In this document: positions 7,654-13,333 of the stretch, in pieces | Layout of the letters: every line of letters begins with the position of its first letter | How positions within the stretch are numbered: the stretch's first letter is position 1 | NCBI GenBank assembly: GCA_001818015.1 | Contig: MHJO01000016.1 | Span: forward strand, 1 to 13,333 | Source: Candidatus Harrisonbacteria bacterium RIFOXYD1_FULL_40_9 | Lineage (GTDB): Bacteria; Patescibacteriota; Minisyncoccia; UBA6257; XYD1-FULL-40-9 | Direction: 5' to 3' | DNA length: 13,333 nucleotides | Translations under genes and position numbers: made by a program | Notes under the pieces: model-generated | Database searches by the model: none | What the model was told of the DNA's origin: nothing | The model's input: the letters and a program-made list of their open reading frames with translations, nothing else

Positions 7654-7681
7654 ATTATAACGTAAGAACCCCTAAAGTCAA
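7654..7681 (-). promoter_or_regulatory. Promoter of nusA
   Basis: On the minus strand TTGACT (7681-7676, 5 of 6) and perfect TATAAT (7659-7654) are separated by 16 bases. The expected start lies near 7647, giving a leader of about 50 bases. This is longer than for most genes here. The -35 box starts about 12 bases after the stop codon of the gene upstream. Confidence 0.72.
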
Positions 7682-7692
7682 GGCCCTAGAAA

Positions 7693-8736
7693 TTAGAAAC
7701 CGAGCCTACGTGCTACTTCTCGTGCACCATCATAATTCGTGCTTATCACAAAAAACTCGCCAAGCCATACGTAATTAAGCGAAGCTCCTTTTTTACTAAA
7801 TGCAAGATATCTTCCTGCTTTTCCACTTACTTGGCCATTCTTAAACCCTGCCGCAGTAGCAACTCCTGGATTCTCAAGATAAAGGCCGGAAAGAGAGTTT
7901 AAGTCTTCAAGTTCCGAGGTCATGGTTTGGGCAGTTGCAAGAATTGCACCATCTTTAAGCTTCCCTACAATTACAGGCCACACGCCATCTGTATTGTAAT
8001 AGAGAAGATTTGTAAAATCTTTATCAAAATATGTTTCTACGTCATCAGTTTTAAGATCAGGAAGTAAGGTAGTGAGATACGAGCTCAATGAAACTTGCAC
8101 TCCCCCAGGCCCAACAAGCACTACCTCACGCAAAGAGTCTTTTGGTAATTGAAGCGAGACAAAACGAGAAAGCGCTCCAGTCAAGCTTACTGAATCTATT
8201 GTTGCAAGATCCACGGAGTCAGTTTGCTCGGCAGGTAGGATAAGAAAAGATTCATGAGTAGAGGCTGGAGTTTCTGTGACGACAGGAGTTTTTGCGGTTT
8301 CAGAAGTTTCTGAGACAGTAGGCGTCGTAGAGATTTCTGAATCGTCAGGAAAGAGAATAGGGAATACAATATAATAGCCAAGAAGCCCGCATGCGAGGGC
8401 AAGTACAATAACCGCGAGGATTGTAAGTATCACTTTTTTTCTCGAGCCACTTCCTTCGCTTTCGGGAATAGGAAGGCTCGAAGAAGCCCCTAATTGAGGA
8501 GCATTAAAATCTGCTTGAAAATCAGTTGATTCAAATTGAGGAGAAGCATCGATTGATGCCTCACTTGCATTTTCAAAATTAGATACTGGAATATTCGCCA
8601 TAGTGGGATTCGTTGCGACGCCGCCATTCTGCTTAAAAGACTCGGCGTCAGAATTCATTGTACGCACACCAACTTTAAGAGGCGGTGTACTCTCTAGACC
8701 TGAATTGCCATTACTATTTTGTGGAAAATCTGCCAT
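7693..8736 (-). CDS. Single-pass membrane protein of unknown function
   Basis: I do not recognise a named family. The 347-residue protein has a polar, low-complexity N-terminal region rich in Ser, Asn, Gln and acidic residues (1-98). A positive RKK (99-101) precedes one hydrophobic segment (about 102-128, with CGLLGYYIVFPILF). A Ser/Thr/Glu-rich linker (132-165) follows, then a folded-looking domain of about 180 residues ending in NYVWLGEFFVISTNYDGAREVARRL. Positive charges before the helix predict the N-terminus inside and the C-terminal domain outside the membrane. The C-terminal pattern (YYNTDGVWPVIVGKLKDG, then a WLGEFFVIST-type strand) resembles uncharacterised surface-facing proteins I associate with Parcubacteria; that is a memory-based inference. 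It sits between pnp and nusA with its own probable promoter. ATG at 8736 has no Shine-Dalgarno. Confidence 0.85.
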   Translation of the reverse strand: MADFPQNSNGNSGLESTPPLKVGVRTMNSDAESFKQNGGVATNPTMANIPVSNFENASEASIDASPQFESTDFQADFNAPQLGASSSLPIPESEGSGSRKKVILTILAVIVLALACGLLGYYIVFPILFPDDSEISTTPTVSETSETAKTPVVTETPASTHESFLILPAEQTDSVDLATIDSVSLTGALSRFVSLQLPKDSLREVVLVGPGGVQVSLSSYLTTLLPDLKTDDVETYFDKDFTNLLYYNTDGVWPVIVGKLKDGAILATAQTMTSELEDLNSLSGLYLENPGVATAAGFKNGQVSGKAGRYLAFSKKGASLNYVWLGEFFVISTNYDGAREVARRLGF

Positions 8737-8745
8737 ATACTATTC

Positions 8746-8773
8746 ATCATATCAGACGAATTATATTTGGCTA
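8746..8773 (-). promoter_or_regulatory. Extended -10 promoter of the membrane-protein gene
   Basis: On the minus strand TGA plus TATGAT (8751-8746) form an extended -10 box. TAGCCA (8773-8768, 4 of 6 to TTGACA) lies 16 bases upstream. The -10 box ends 9 bases before the ATG at 8736, again leaving almost no leader. It fills the gap after pnp. Confidence 0.5.
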
Positions 8774-8788
8774 TGTGGAAAAGTATTC

Positions 8789-10885
8789 TCAATCAATTGC
8801 CTTTACAGAAAGACCAATCCTTCCATTCGGCTCGAGGCGAATAATTTTTGCACGCACCGTGTCACCGATTTTAAATACTTTATTAATATCCTTCACGTAT
8901 TCCTTACTCGCTTCAGAAATATGGATCATGCCATCCTTGCCTCCTCCAAGATCAAGGATCGCTCCGAACTCAAGAATCTTGCTTATTGTACCCTCGACAA
9001 TCTCCCCAATATTAAACTCCCGCACAATCACACGAATAATCCCCACTGCTTTTTCTGCGGCTCCCTTATCAGAAGCCGATACAAATACTTTTCCTGTTTG
9101 TTCGATATCAATACTCGTCACGCCTGTATCTTTAATAATTTGATTAATAACACGTCCTCCCGGACCAATCACTTCGCCAATTTTTAATGGATCAATGTCA
9201 AGTGCGAAAATAGTAGGAGCAAATGGAGAGATATGGGCACGTGGCGCAGGAAGCGTCTCAGTCATTACATCCAAAATTCTGAGCCGAGCTTTTTTGGCAT
9301 CCTCGAGAGCGTGGCTCAACATCTCCACATTAAGACCGTCCACCTTCACATCCATTTGGATTGCAGTCACGCCTTCTTTTGTTCCTGCAACCTTAAAGTC
9401 CATATCACCATGATGATCTTCTGGGCCTTGAATATCAGTTAACACTTTATACTCGCCCTTAGAACCCACAACAATACCCATCGCAATGCCTGCTGCAGGT
9501 CGCTTAATAGGAACACCTGCGTCCATCAAAGACAAAGTGCCGGCGCAGACAGATGCCATCGAAGAAGAACCATTTGAAGAAAGAATCTCGGAGACAACTC
9601 GGACAGTGTAAGGGAATACATCGGACGAAGGAATAAGGGGTCTTAATGCTTTTTCCGCAAGCGCACCATGGCCAATCTCACGCCTTCCAGGACCTCGAAG
9701 CGCGCCCACCTCACCCACTGAATAAGGCGGGAAATTATAATGAAGCATGAATCTACGCTTTCCTGTAACTTCCATTGTTTCAATTAACTGCTCAGCGCCG
9801 GGAGGAGCGATCGTCGTTACTGCAAGCGCCTGAGTATTGCCACGCACAAAAAGTGCTGAACCATGTGTTCTCTTAAAGAGTCCAGTCTCTGCGTGAAGTG
9901 GCCTAATTTCATCAAGGGCTCTGCCATCGGGTCTCTTTGATTCTTCGAGAACTTTTTTATGAAGCAACTCATCAATCTCTTTATCAAGAATTACCTCCGC
10001 CATCTCTCCATCCTTAATCTCAATATCCTCTTTAATATGAACATGAAGCGCTTCTTTAAGTTCAGAAAAAGCCGCCTCACGATCCATTTTATTTTTAGTA
10101 TAAATAACTCCCTCAAGTCGTGAAGCAATGAAATTTTTTACTTTTTTCACAAGCTCCTCCGAAGGATCCTTACGTGCCACATCCACTTTTTTCTTTCCAA
10201 TTTCCTTGATTATACGAGACTGAAACTGAATCATTGCGTCAATTTCTCGGGTTGCCTCCTTAAACCCCTCAAGCACATCGCCTTCTGTCGCTTCCTGGCC
10301 AGAAAGCTCTATCATGCCAATTTTATTAAGAGGCCCCGCCACGAATGTTTCAAAACGAAGATCGACGTTCTTTAATTGCGTGTTTGTAGGATTCACAATA
10401 ATCGTATCCCCGATTCTTGCCACACGCACTCCTCCCACAGGCCCTCCCCACGGTATTTGCGAAGTCGCAAGCGCAAGAGACGCAGCATTTAACGCGAGTA
10501 CATCAGGATCACTTTCCTCATCAATTGCAAGAATAGTTACTATGATTTGGACATCGCGCCTTATGCGATGGTCGAATAAAGGCCGAAGCGAACGATCGAT
10601 TAAGCGACCAGAAAGAATTGCCTCTTCGGATGCGCGCATTTCACGACGCACAAATCGACTTCCGATAATTTTTCCCGCAGCATAAAACTTCTCTTCGTAA
10701 TCAACAGTAAGGGGGAAGTAATCAATTGAACGATCTTTGTCGCCCATCACGACAGTCACAAGCACCACAGTGTCGCCCCATTTTGCAAGCACCGAGGACG
10801 CTGCCTGCTCTGCTAATATTGAAGTTTCAAAACTAAGCTCACGACCCGCCCACTCTAATGTAAATTTTTTCCGATTAAGATCCAT
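8789..10885 (-). CDS. pnp: Polyribonucleotide nucleotidyltransferase (PNPase)
   Basis: PNPase degrades RNA 3' to 5' with phosphate, releasing nucleoside diphosphates, usually as a ring-shaped trimer. The 698-residue product has the complete architecture: first RNase PH domain (from the N-terminus, with FYAAGKIIGSRFVRREMRASEEAILSGRLIDRSLRP), a helical middle region (about 235-310), and a second, catalytic RNase PH domain with GPGRREIGHGALAEKAL and DIQGPEDHHGDMDFKVAG, whose acidic pair binds the metal. A KH domain (IGPGGRVINQIIKDTG) and an S1 domain (VEGTISKILEFGAILDLGGGKDGMIHISE) complete it. ATG at 10885 lies 23 bases after the NYN gene stop; a TATAAA lies in the gap but no convincing -35 or Shine-Dalgarno, so co-transcription is likely. 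The usual rpsO-pnp pair is split here by the NYN gene. Confidence 0.97.
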   Translation of the reverse strand: MDLNRKKFTLEWAGRELSFETSILAEQAASSVLAKWGDTVVLVTVVMGDKDRSIDYFPLTVDYEEKFYAAGKIIGSRFVRREMRASEEAILSGRLIDRSLRPLFDHRIRRDVQIIVTILAIDEESDPDVLALNAASLALATSQIPWGGPVGGVRVARIGDTIIVNPTNTQLKNVDLRFETFVAGPLNKIGMIELSGQEATEGDVLEGFKEATREIDAMIQFQSRIIKEIGKKKVDVARKDPSEELVKKVKNFIASRLEGVIYTKNKMDREAAFSELKEALHVHIKEDIEIKDGEMAEVILDKEIDELLHKKVLEESKRPDGRALDEIRPLHAETGLFKRTHGSALFVRGNTQALAVTTIAPPGAEQLIETMEVTGKRRFMLHYNFPPYSVGEVGALRGPGRREIGHGALAEKALRPLIPSSDVFPYTVRVVSEILSSNGSSSMASVCAGTLSLMDAGVPIKRPAAGIAMGIVVGSKGEYKVLTDIQGPEDHHGDMDFKVAGTKEGVTAIQMDVKVDGLNVEMLSHALEDAKKARLRILDVMTETLPAPRAHISPFAPTIFALDIDPLKIGEVIGPGGRVINQIIKDTGVTSIDIEQTGKVFVSASDKGAAEKAVGIIRVIVREFNIGEIVEGTISKILEFGAILDLGGGKDGMIHISEASKEYVKDINKVFKIGDTVRAKIIRLEPNGRIGLSVKAID

Positions 10886-10908
10886 TACTTTATGTGATTA
10901 TTTTATAA

Positions 10909-11499
10909 TTATTTTTTTAATATGACTTTTGGAATATCTTCTATGTTTAAAAACACATCAGCAATTTCCTTAAGTCTTCCAGAAACAGTCCTTCCAAATG
11001 CGGCAACTTCAACCTGCTTGCCTAATCCCCACTTCAGATATTCCACAAGTGGGACAAAATCGCCATCCCCCGTTACAAGAATGATTGTGTCTAAAAAGTT
11101 TGCCATTCGTATTGCGTCGACTGCCATTCCCACATCCCAATCAGCCTTTTTCATTCCACCATGAAATATCTGAAGATCTTTAATACGAAGCTCAATGCCT
11201 GCACTCGAGAGCGCTTCAAAAAAAGATGCCTCACTGCTACGGCCTGCATGTTCGCGGGACTGAGTCTCGCCGTTTGTTGCTATAGGGGCATTAGCCGCCT
11301 TTGCCTCAATTGGCTCATTTGCGGTGCCTTCGCTTTTTACTACATACGCAACGGCACGAATAAGCTGGCGACGCGCAACGAGCGTTTTAATAAGTTCTCT
11401 GTAATTAACTCGACCCTGATAAAGATTCTTTGCGGAATGATACAGATTTTGAATATCAAAAAAAATACCGACCCTCTGGTCGCGAAATCGTATATCCAT
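10909..11499 (-). CDS. NYN (LabA/DUF88-like) PIN-fold ribonuclease
   Basis: The 196-residue protein has the NYN-domain layout: an N-terminal strand with an Asp and Asn (VGIFFDIQNLYHSAK, D15), the central KADWDVGMAVDAI (D120, D122, D128), and VTGDGDFVPLVEYLKWGLGKQVEV with D145 and D147. These acidic residues match the metal-binding cluster of PIN-like nucleases, so RNA cleavage is the expected activity, though substrates of bacterial LabA-like proteins are poorly known. Residues about 56-92 form an Ala/Glu/Asn-rich, low-complexity insertion between the second strand and FFEALSSAGIELRIK. Its place between rpsO and pnp suggests a role in RNA processing or decay. ATG at 11499 has only AT-rich sequence upstream and a TATATA 7 bases before it. 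Confidence 0.88.
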   Translation of the reverse strand: MDIRFRDQRVGIFFDIQNLYHSAKNLYQGRVNYRELIKTLVARRQLIRAVAYVVKSEGTANEPIEAKAANAPIATNGETQSREHAGRSSEASFFEALSSAGIELRIKDLQIFHGGMKKADWDVGMAVDAIRMANFLDTIILVTGDGDFVPLVEYLKWGLGKQVEVAAFGRTVSGRLKEIADVFLNIEDIPKVILKK

Positions 11500-11506
11500 A
11501 TAATTA

Positions 11507-11512
11507 TATATA
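11507..11512 (-). promoter_or_regulatory. Possible -10 box of the NYN gene
   Basis: On the minus strand TATATA (11512-11507) ends 7 bases before the ATG at 11499, the same spacing seen at several other genes here. I could not find a matching -35 box, and transcription from rpsO could equally supply this gene. Confidence 0.3.
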
Positions 11513-11533
11513 CATTACAAACACGACTACAAA

Positions 11534-11573
11534 CCTTGCCCAAAGAAGCACGAATTACTTCTTTAAGCCAAGC
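11534..11573 (-). other. Inverted repeat across the rpsO stop codon
   Basis: AAAGAAG and CTTCTTT (11564-11558 with 11548-11542 on the minus strand) form a 7-bp stem around 9 bases. An outer CTTG/CAAG pair (11572-11569 with 11538-11535) can extend it across an internal loop. It covers the end of rpsO and has only GGTTTG after it, so it may be a processing or stability hairpin rather than a terminator. Confidence 0.35.
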
Positions 11574-11821
11574 TTTTTAATAATACTATTATAACTTTTC
11601 TCATTATTAGACGAAAGATAATCCAAAAGTTTTTTTCTCTTTCCTACAATCTTGAGGAGACCTCTGCGAGAATGCTGATCTTTTGGATTCTTCTTTAAGT
11701 GAGTTGCAAGCTCTTCGATACGACGCGTAAGCAAACCGATCTGAACAGGAGCTGAACCGGTATCGGTATCGTGGACTGCAGTCTCTTTAATAATGTTTTT
11801 CTTTTTTCGCGTGGTAAGCAT
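11555..11821 (-). CDS. rpsO: 30S ribosomal protein S15
   Basis: S15 binds 16S rRNA early in assembly of the small subunit platform. With ATG at 11821 the product is 88 residues, almost exactly the family length. It contains the hallmark HDTDTGSAPVQIGLLTRRIEELATHLKKNPKDQHSRRGLLKIVGKRKKLLDYL. A longer reading from TTG at 11854 would add 11 residues not found in the family and would start inside the promoter region, so I rejected it. The gene leads the minus-strand series and is followed by the NYN gene and pnp. An AGAGG lies about 14 bases before the ATG, too distant to be a convincing ribosome binding site. Confidence 0.96.
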   Translation of the reverse strand: MLTTRKKKNIIKETAVHDTDTGSAPVQIGLLTRRIEELATHLKKNPKDQHSRRGLLKIVGKRKKLLDYLSSNNEKSYNSIIKKLGLKK

Positions 11822-11842
11822 GAGAATGCGTAATACCTCTAT

Positions 11843-11870
11843 AGTATACGCCAAATAATGAAAAAGGCAA
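11843..11870 (-). promoter_or_regulatory. Promoter of rpsO
   Basis: On the minus strand TTGCCT (11870-11865, 4 of 6) and TATACT (11848-11843, 5 of 6) are separated by 16 bases. The predicted start near 11836 gives a leader of about 15 bases. It drives rpsO and perhaps the NYN gene and pnp, and diverges from the recombinase gene. Confidence 0.6.
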
Positions 11871-11879
11871 GGAGGCCGG

Positions 11880-11987
11880 GTATAATGTATAAAGTATTAT
11901 GCATAATGGACTACGATTTTTTCGGTTCCATAATACATCGCGTGCCTATTATACATATTTCGTTTCATTATACTTTATACATCATAC
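11880..11987. repeat. Inverted-repeat cluster between rpsO and the recombinase gene
   Basis: Arms 11880-11901 and 11966-11987 are inverted copies matching at 20 of 22 positions, including a perfect 13-base core (atgtataaagtat at 11885-11897, its complement at 11970-11982). Inside lie a perfect 12-bp palindrome, attatgcataat (11896-11907), and one copy of cataatacatcg (11929-11940) whose second copy overlaps the right end (11987-11998). The region is strongly AT-rich. It could be an operator for the divergent promoters, a binding or crossover site for the adjacent tyrosine recombinase, or a dispersed intergenic repeat. The repeat is directly visible; function is inference. Confidence 0.7.
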
Positions 11988-12007
11988 ATAATACATCGTC
12001 ATAAAAT

Positions 12008-12931
12008 ATGCCCGACATCAAATCTCTTCTCGTTGATTATCTTAACTATCTTGAAGTTGAGAAAAACTATTCACCAAAAACGCGAGAAAATTATGGACGC
12101 TATCTTTCTTTATTCCTCAAAAAAACGAATGCAAAGAATCCCAAAGATTTGAGCCTCTCCTCGATTCAAGATTTTAGACTCTTCCTCGCTCGGCAAAAAA
12201 ATAAAAAAGGAGAACCATTCAAAAAATCTACCCAAAGTTACTATATCATTGCTCTTCGCAATTTTATTCGTTATTTACGCACACATGATATTCAAGGAAT
12301 TGCAGTAGAAAAAATTGAACTGCCAAAAACTCCCATGCGCCAAATTGATATCATTCACTACGAGGACATGGAGCGTCTTTTACGCGCGCCAGAAGGACGC
12401 ACTGATATCCGATCGCTTCGCGACCACGCAATTCTTGAAACCCTCTTCTCAACAGGACTTCGTATTTCAGAGCTCTGCTCCCTTGATCGCTATATCGATT
12501 TACATCGAGGCGAAATTTCAGTGCGAGGCAAAGGCAACAAACTTCGTGTAGTATTCCTCTCCGAGAATGCAAAGCATTTAATCAAAAAGTATCTTGAGAA
12601 ACGCGGGGATCCTGACCCTGCGCTTTTCGTGAGTATCGGAAAGGCAAAAGTTCCAAAAATACTCGGGAGAATTACGCCTCGCGCAATACAGCGCCTGCTT
12701 ATTACGTGGGCGAAGAAAGCTGGGATTGATCGGCGCGTTACCCCCCACCAATTACGCCATCAGTTTGCAACCGACCTCCTTATGAATGGCGCTGATCTCC
12801 GTTCAGTCCAAGAACTCTTAGGGCATCAAAATATTTCAACAACTCAAGTATATACCCATGTAACCAATAAAGCGCTTCGCGAAATACACACGACATTTCA
12901 CGGCAGACGAAGAAAAAGTCCGCGCACATAA
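12008..12931 (+). CDS. xerD: Tyrosine recombinase, XerC/XerD family
   Basis: This 307-residue site-specific recombinase has an N-terminal SAM-like DNA-binding domain (about 1-95, LVDYLNYLEVEKNYSPKTRENYGRYLSLFL) and a full catalytic domain. The catalytic set is intact: Arg152 in TGLRISEL, Lys175 in RGKGNK, His247 and Arg250 in HQLRHQFATDLL, His273 in LLGHQNISTTQ, and the nucleophile Tyr282 in QVYTHV. Length and motifs fit Xer proteins that resolve chromosome dimers at dif; a phage or element integrase is less likely because no other mobile-element genes are nearby. XerC and XerD cannot be told apart here, so the symbol is approximate. ATG at 12008 has no Shine-Dalgarno; a weak CATAAT lies 15 bases upstream. 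It faces away from all other protein genes to its left and is followed by an intrinsic terminator. Confidence 0.92.
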   Translation: MPDIKSLLVDYLNYLEVEKNYSPKTRENYGRYLSLFLKKTNAKNPKDLSLSSIQDFRLFLARQKNKKGEPFKKSTQSYYIIALRNFIRYLRTHDIQGIAVEKIELPKTPMRQIDIIHYEDMERLLRAPEGRTDIRSLRDHAILETLFSTGLRISELCSLDRYIDLHRGEISVRGKGNKLRVVFLSENAKHLIKKYLEKRGDPDPALFVSIGKAKVPKILGRITPRAIQRLLITWAKKAGIDRRVTPHQLRHQFATDLLMNGADLRSVQELLGHQNISTTQVYTHVTNKALREIHTTFHGRRRKSPRT

Positions 12932-12971
12932 GCGGCAATATTTTTTAACCTACAATTATTATTAGTTGCAC

Positions 12972-12998
12972 AAGCCCGCTCGAACGGGTTTACTTTTT
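12972..12998 (+). terminator. Intrinsic terminator of the recombinase gene
   Basis: Stem aagcccg (12972-12978) with cgggttt (12985-12991), one G-T, loop of 6, followed by ACTTTTT. It lies 40 bases after the recombinase stop codon and 25 bases before tRNA-Leu(TAG). Confidence 0.78.
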
Positions 12999-13016
12999 AC
13001 GATACAATTCAAAAAT

Positions 13017-13100
13017 GCCCTCGTGGCGGAACTGGCATACGCGCATGGCTTAGAACCATGTCCCATAAATGGGTTAGAGGTTCAAATCCTCTCGAGGGCA
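13017..13100 (+). tRNA. tRNA-Leu, anticodon TAG, without encoded CCA
   Basis: Acceptor arms GCCCTCG (13017-13023) and CGAGGGC (13093-13099) pair perfectly, with discriminator A at 13100. The anticodon stem CATGG/CCATG holds the loop CTTAGAA, giving anticodon TAG, which reads CUA and related leucine codons. A long variable arm (CCCAT/ATGGG) marks a class II tRNA-Leu, and the T-arm is GAGG-TTCAAAT-CCTC. The bases after the discriminator are CTG, so CCA is not encoded. A weak TACAAT -10-like box lies at 13003-13008, just after the upstream terminator. Confidence 0.96.
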
Positions 13101-13110
13101 CTGCGAGAAA

Positions 13111-13159
13111 AGGGGTTGGGAAAATGGCTTATTTCCTCATTAAATAGCCTCCCCTCTTT
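13111..13159 (+). terminator. Possible terminator after tRNA-Leu(TAG)
   Basis: An inner stem ggct-t-attt (13126-13134, one bulged base) pairs with aaatagcc (13142-13149). An outer agggg (13111-13115) can pair with cccct (13151-13155), leaving a 10-base one-sided internal loop. CTTTA follows. The U-tract is short, so termination is plausible but uncertain. Confidence 0.45.
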
Positions 13160-13163
13160 ATGC

Positions 13164-13191
13164 TTGACTTTCTGTATGTTTGGTGTATAAT
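13164..13191 (+). promoter_or_regulatory. Strong promoter of the gene at the right edge
   Basis: TTGACT (13164-13169, 5 of 6) and perfect TATAAT (13186-13191) are separated by 16 bases. This is the same -35, spacer and -10 combination as in front of nusA. The predicted start near 13198 gives a leader of about 79 bases before the ATG at 13277. Confidence 0.78.
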
Positions 13192-13198
13192 ATAGGAA

Positions 13199-13246
13199 GC
13201 ACATTTGAAGCCGACCTAAACGAGTGTCGGCACATAATGGTTGTGC
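13199..13246 (+). promoter_or_regulatory. Structured 5' leader with two overlapping hairpins
   Basis: Stem gccgac/gtcggc (13210-13215 with 13226-13231) and stem gcaca/tgtgc (13230-13234 with 13242-13246) share bases 13230-13231, so they cannot both form completely. A second gcaca at 13199-13203 could compete for the same partner. This resembles a small RNA switch or stability element, but I recognise no known riboswitch class. Confidence 0.4.
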
Positions 13247-13276
13247 ATAAAACGAAGAAACGAAGAGGTGAGAGAG

Positions 13277-13333
13277 ATGTTGATCGTCATCATGATACTT
13301 GTTCTTCTTCTATGGGCGACCTCTGTCGCCCTT
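13277..13333 (+). CDS. Start of a small membrane-anchored protein (partial, cut by the window edge)
   Basis: Only 19 codons are visible: MLIVIMILVLLLWATSVAL, a strongly hydrophobic stretch that would be an N-terminal membrane anchor or signal segment. An AGGTG Shine-Dalgarno core lies 6 bases before the ATG (13266-13270), the only good one seen in this window, and a strong promoter lies about 80 bases further upstream. No family can be assigned from so short a piece. Confidence 0.55.
   Translation, partial: MLIVIMILVLLLWATSVAL

Noticed and set aside
8603..9187. Plus-strand frame of 194 codons across the pnp / membrane-protein junction
   Set aside because: It lies opposite well-supported coding sequence (the PNPase S1 and KH region), and its composition is that of a reversed coding strand.
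11822..11854. N-terminal extension of S15 from a TTG codon
   Set aside because: It would overlap the predicted rpsO promoter and add 11 residues absent from the family; ATG at 11821 gives the normal 88 residues.
11880..12000. CRISPR array or tandem repeat
   Set aside because: The repeats are inverted or only two-copy and unevenly spaced, with no regular repeat-spacer unit and no cas genes.
12008..12931. Integrase of a prophage or integrative element using the neighbouring tRNA-Leu(TAG) as attachment site
   Set aside because: There are no phage or conjugation genes, no visible repeat of the tRNA 3' end in the window, and the protein looks like a housekeeping Xer. It cannot be fully excluded because the region to the right is cut off.
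13237..13333. Alternative frame from ATG at 13237 encoding a basic peptide running off the window
   Set aside because: It lacks a Shine-Dalgarno, starts inside the second hairpin, and has low-complexity Lys/Arg/His/Ser composition. The frame from 13277 has a good Shine-Dalgarno and a coherent hydrophobic segment.

Overview
The window looks like chromosomal sequence from a small-genome bacterium, most probably of the Candidate Phyla Radiation (Patescibacteria, Parcubacteria-like). This rests on compact gene spacing, housekeeping proteins of minimal length, almost no Shine-Dalgarno sites in front of the genes, a free-standing LAGLIDADG protein, and a single-TM hypothetical protein of a style common in that group. 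There is no rRNA gene to confirm it, so the taxonomy is inference. Every long frame ends at TAA or TAG and none needs TGA read as sense.

Nearly everything lies on the minus strand. In transcription order (right to left) it runs: rpsO, a NYN/LabA-like nuclease gene, pnp, a hypothetical membrane protein, nusA, hppA (membrane pyrophosphatase), clpP, cca, tRNA-Pro(CGG), an RluA-family pseudouridine synthase, rplS, a LAGLIDADG endonuclease ORF and tRNA-Leu(GAG). The theme is RNA and protein housekeeping: ribosomal proteins, RNA decay and modification, tRNA maturation, transcription elongation and proteolysis, plus one ion pump driven by pyrophosphate. Several internal terminators and promoters divide the run into shorter units.

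After a divergent intergenic region rich in inverted repeats (about 11880-12000), the plus strand carries a XerC/D-like tyrosine recombinase, an intrinsic terminator, tRNA-Leu(TAG), a second hairpin, a strong promoter, a structured leader, and the first 19 codons of a membrane-protein gene cut by the window edge.

The most notable signals are: (1) recurring -10 boxes only 7-9 bases before start codons, with no Shine-Dalgarno, suggesting leaderless mRNAs; (2) the LAGLIDADG ORF wedged between a terminator/promoter and a tRNA-Leu gene; (3) the inverted-repeat cluster beside the tyrosine recombinase; (4) a clpP terminator whose arm overlaps the probable cca promoter. I found no CRISPR array, insertion sequence or clear defence system, and nothing I would call a wholly new multi-gene system.
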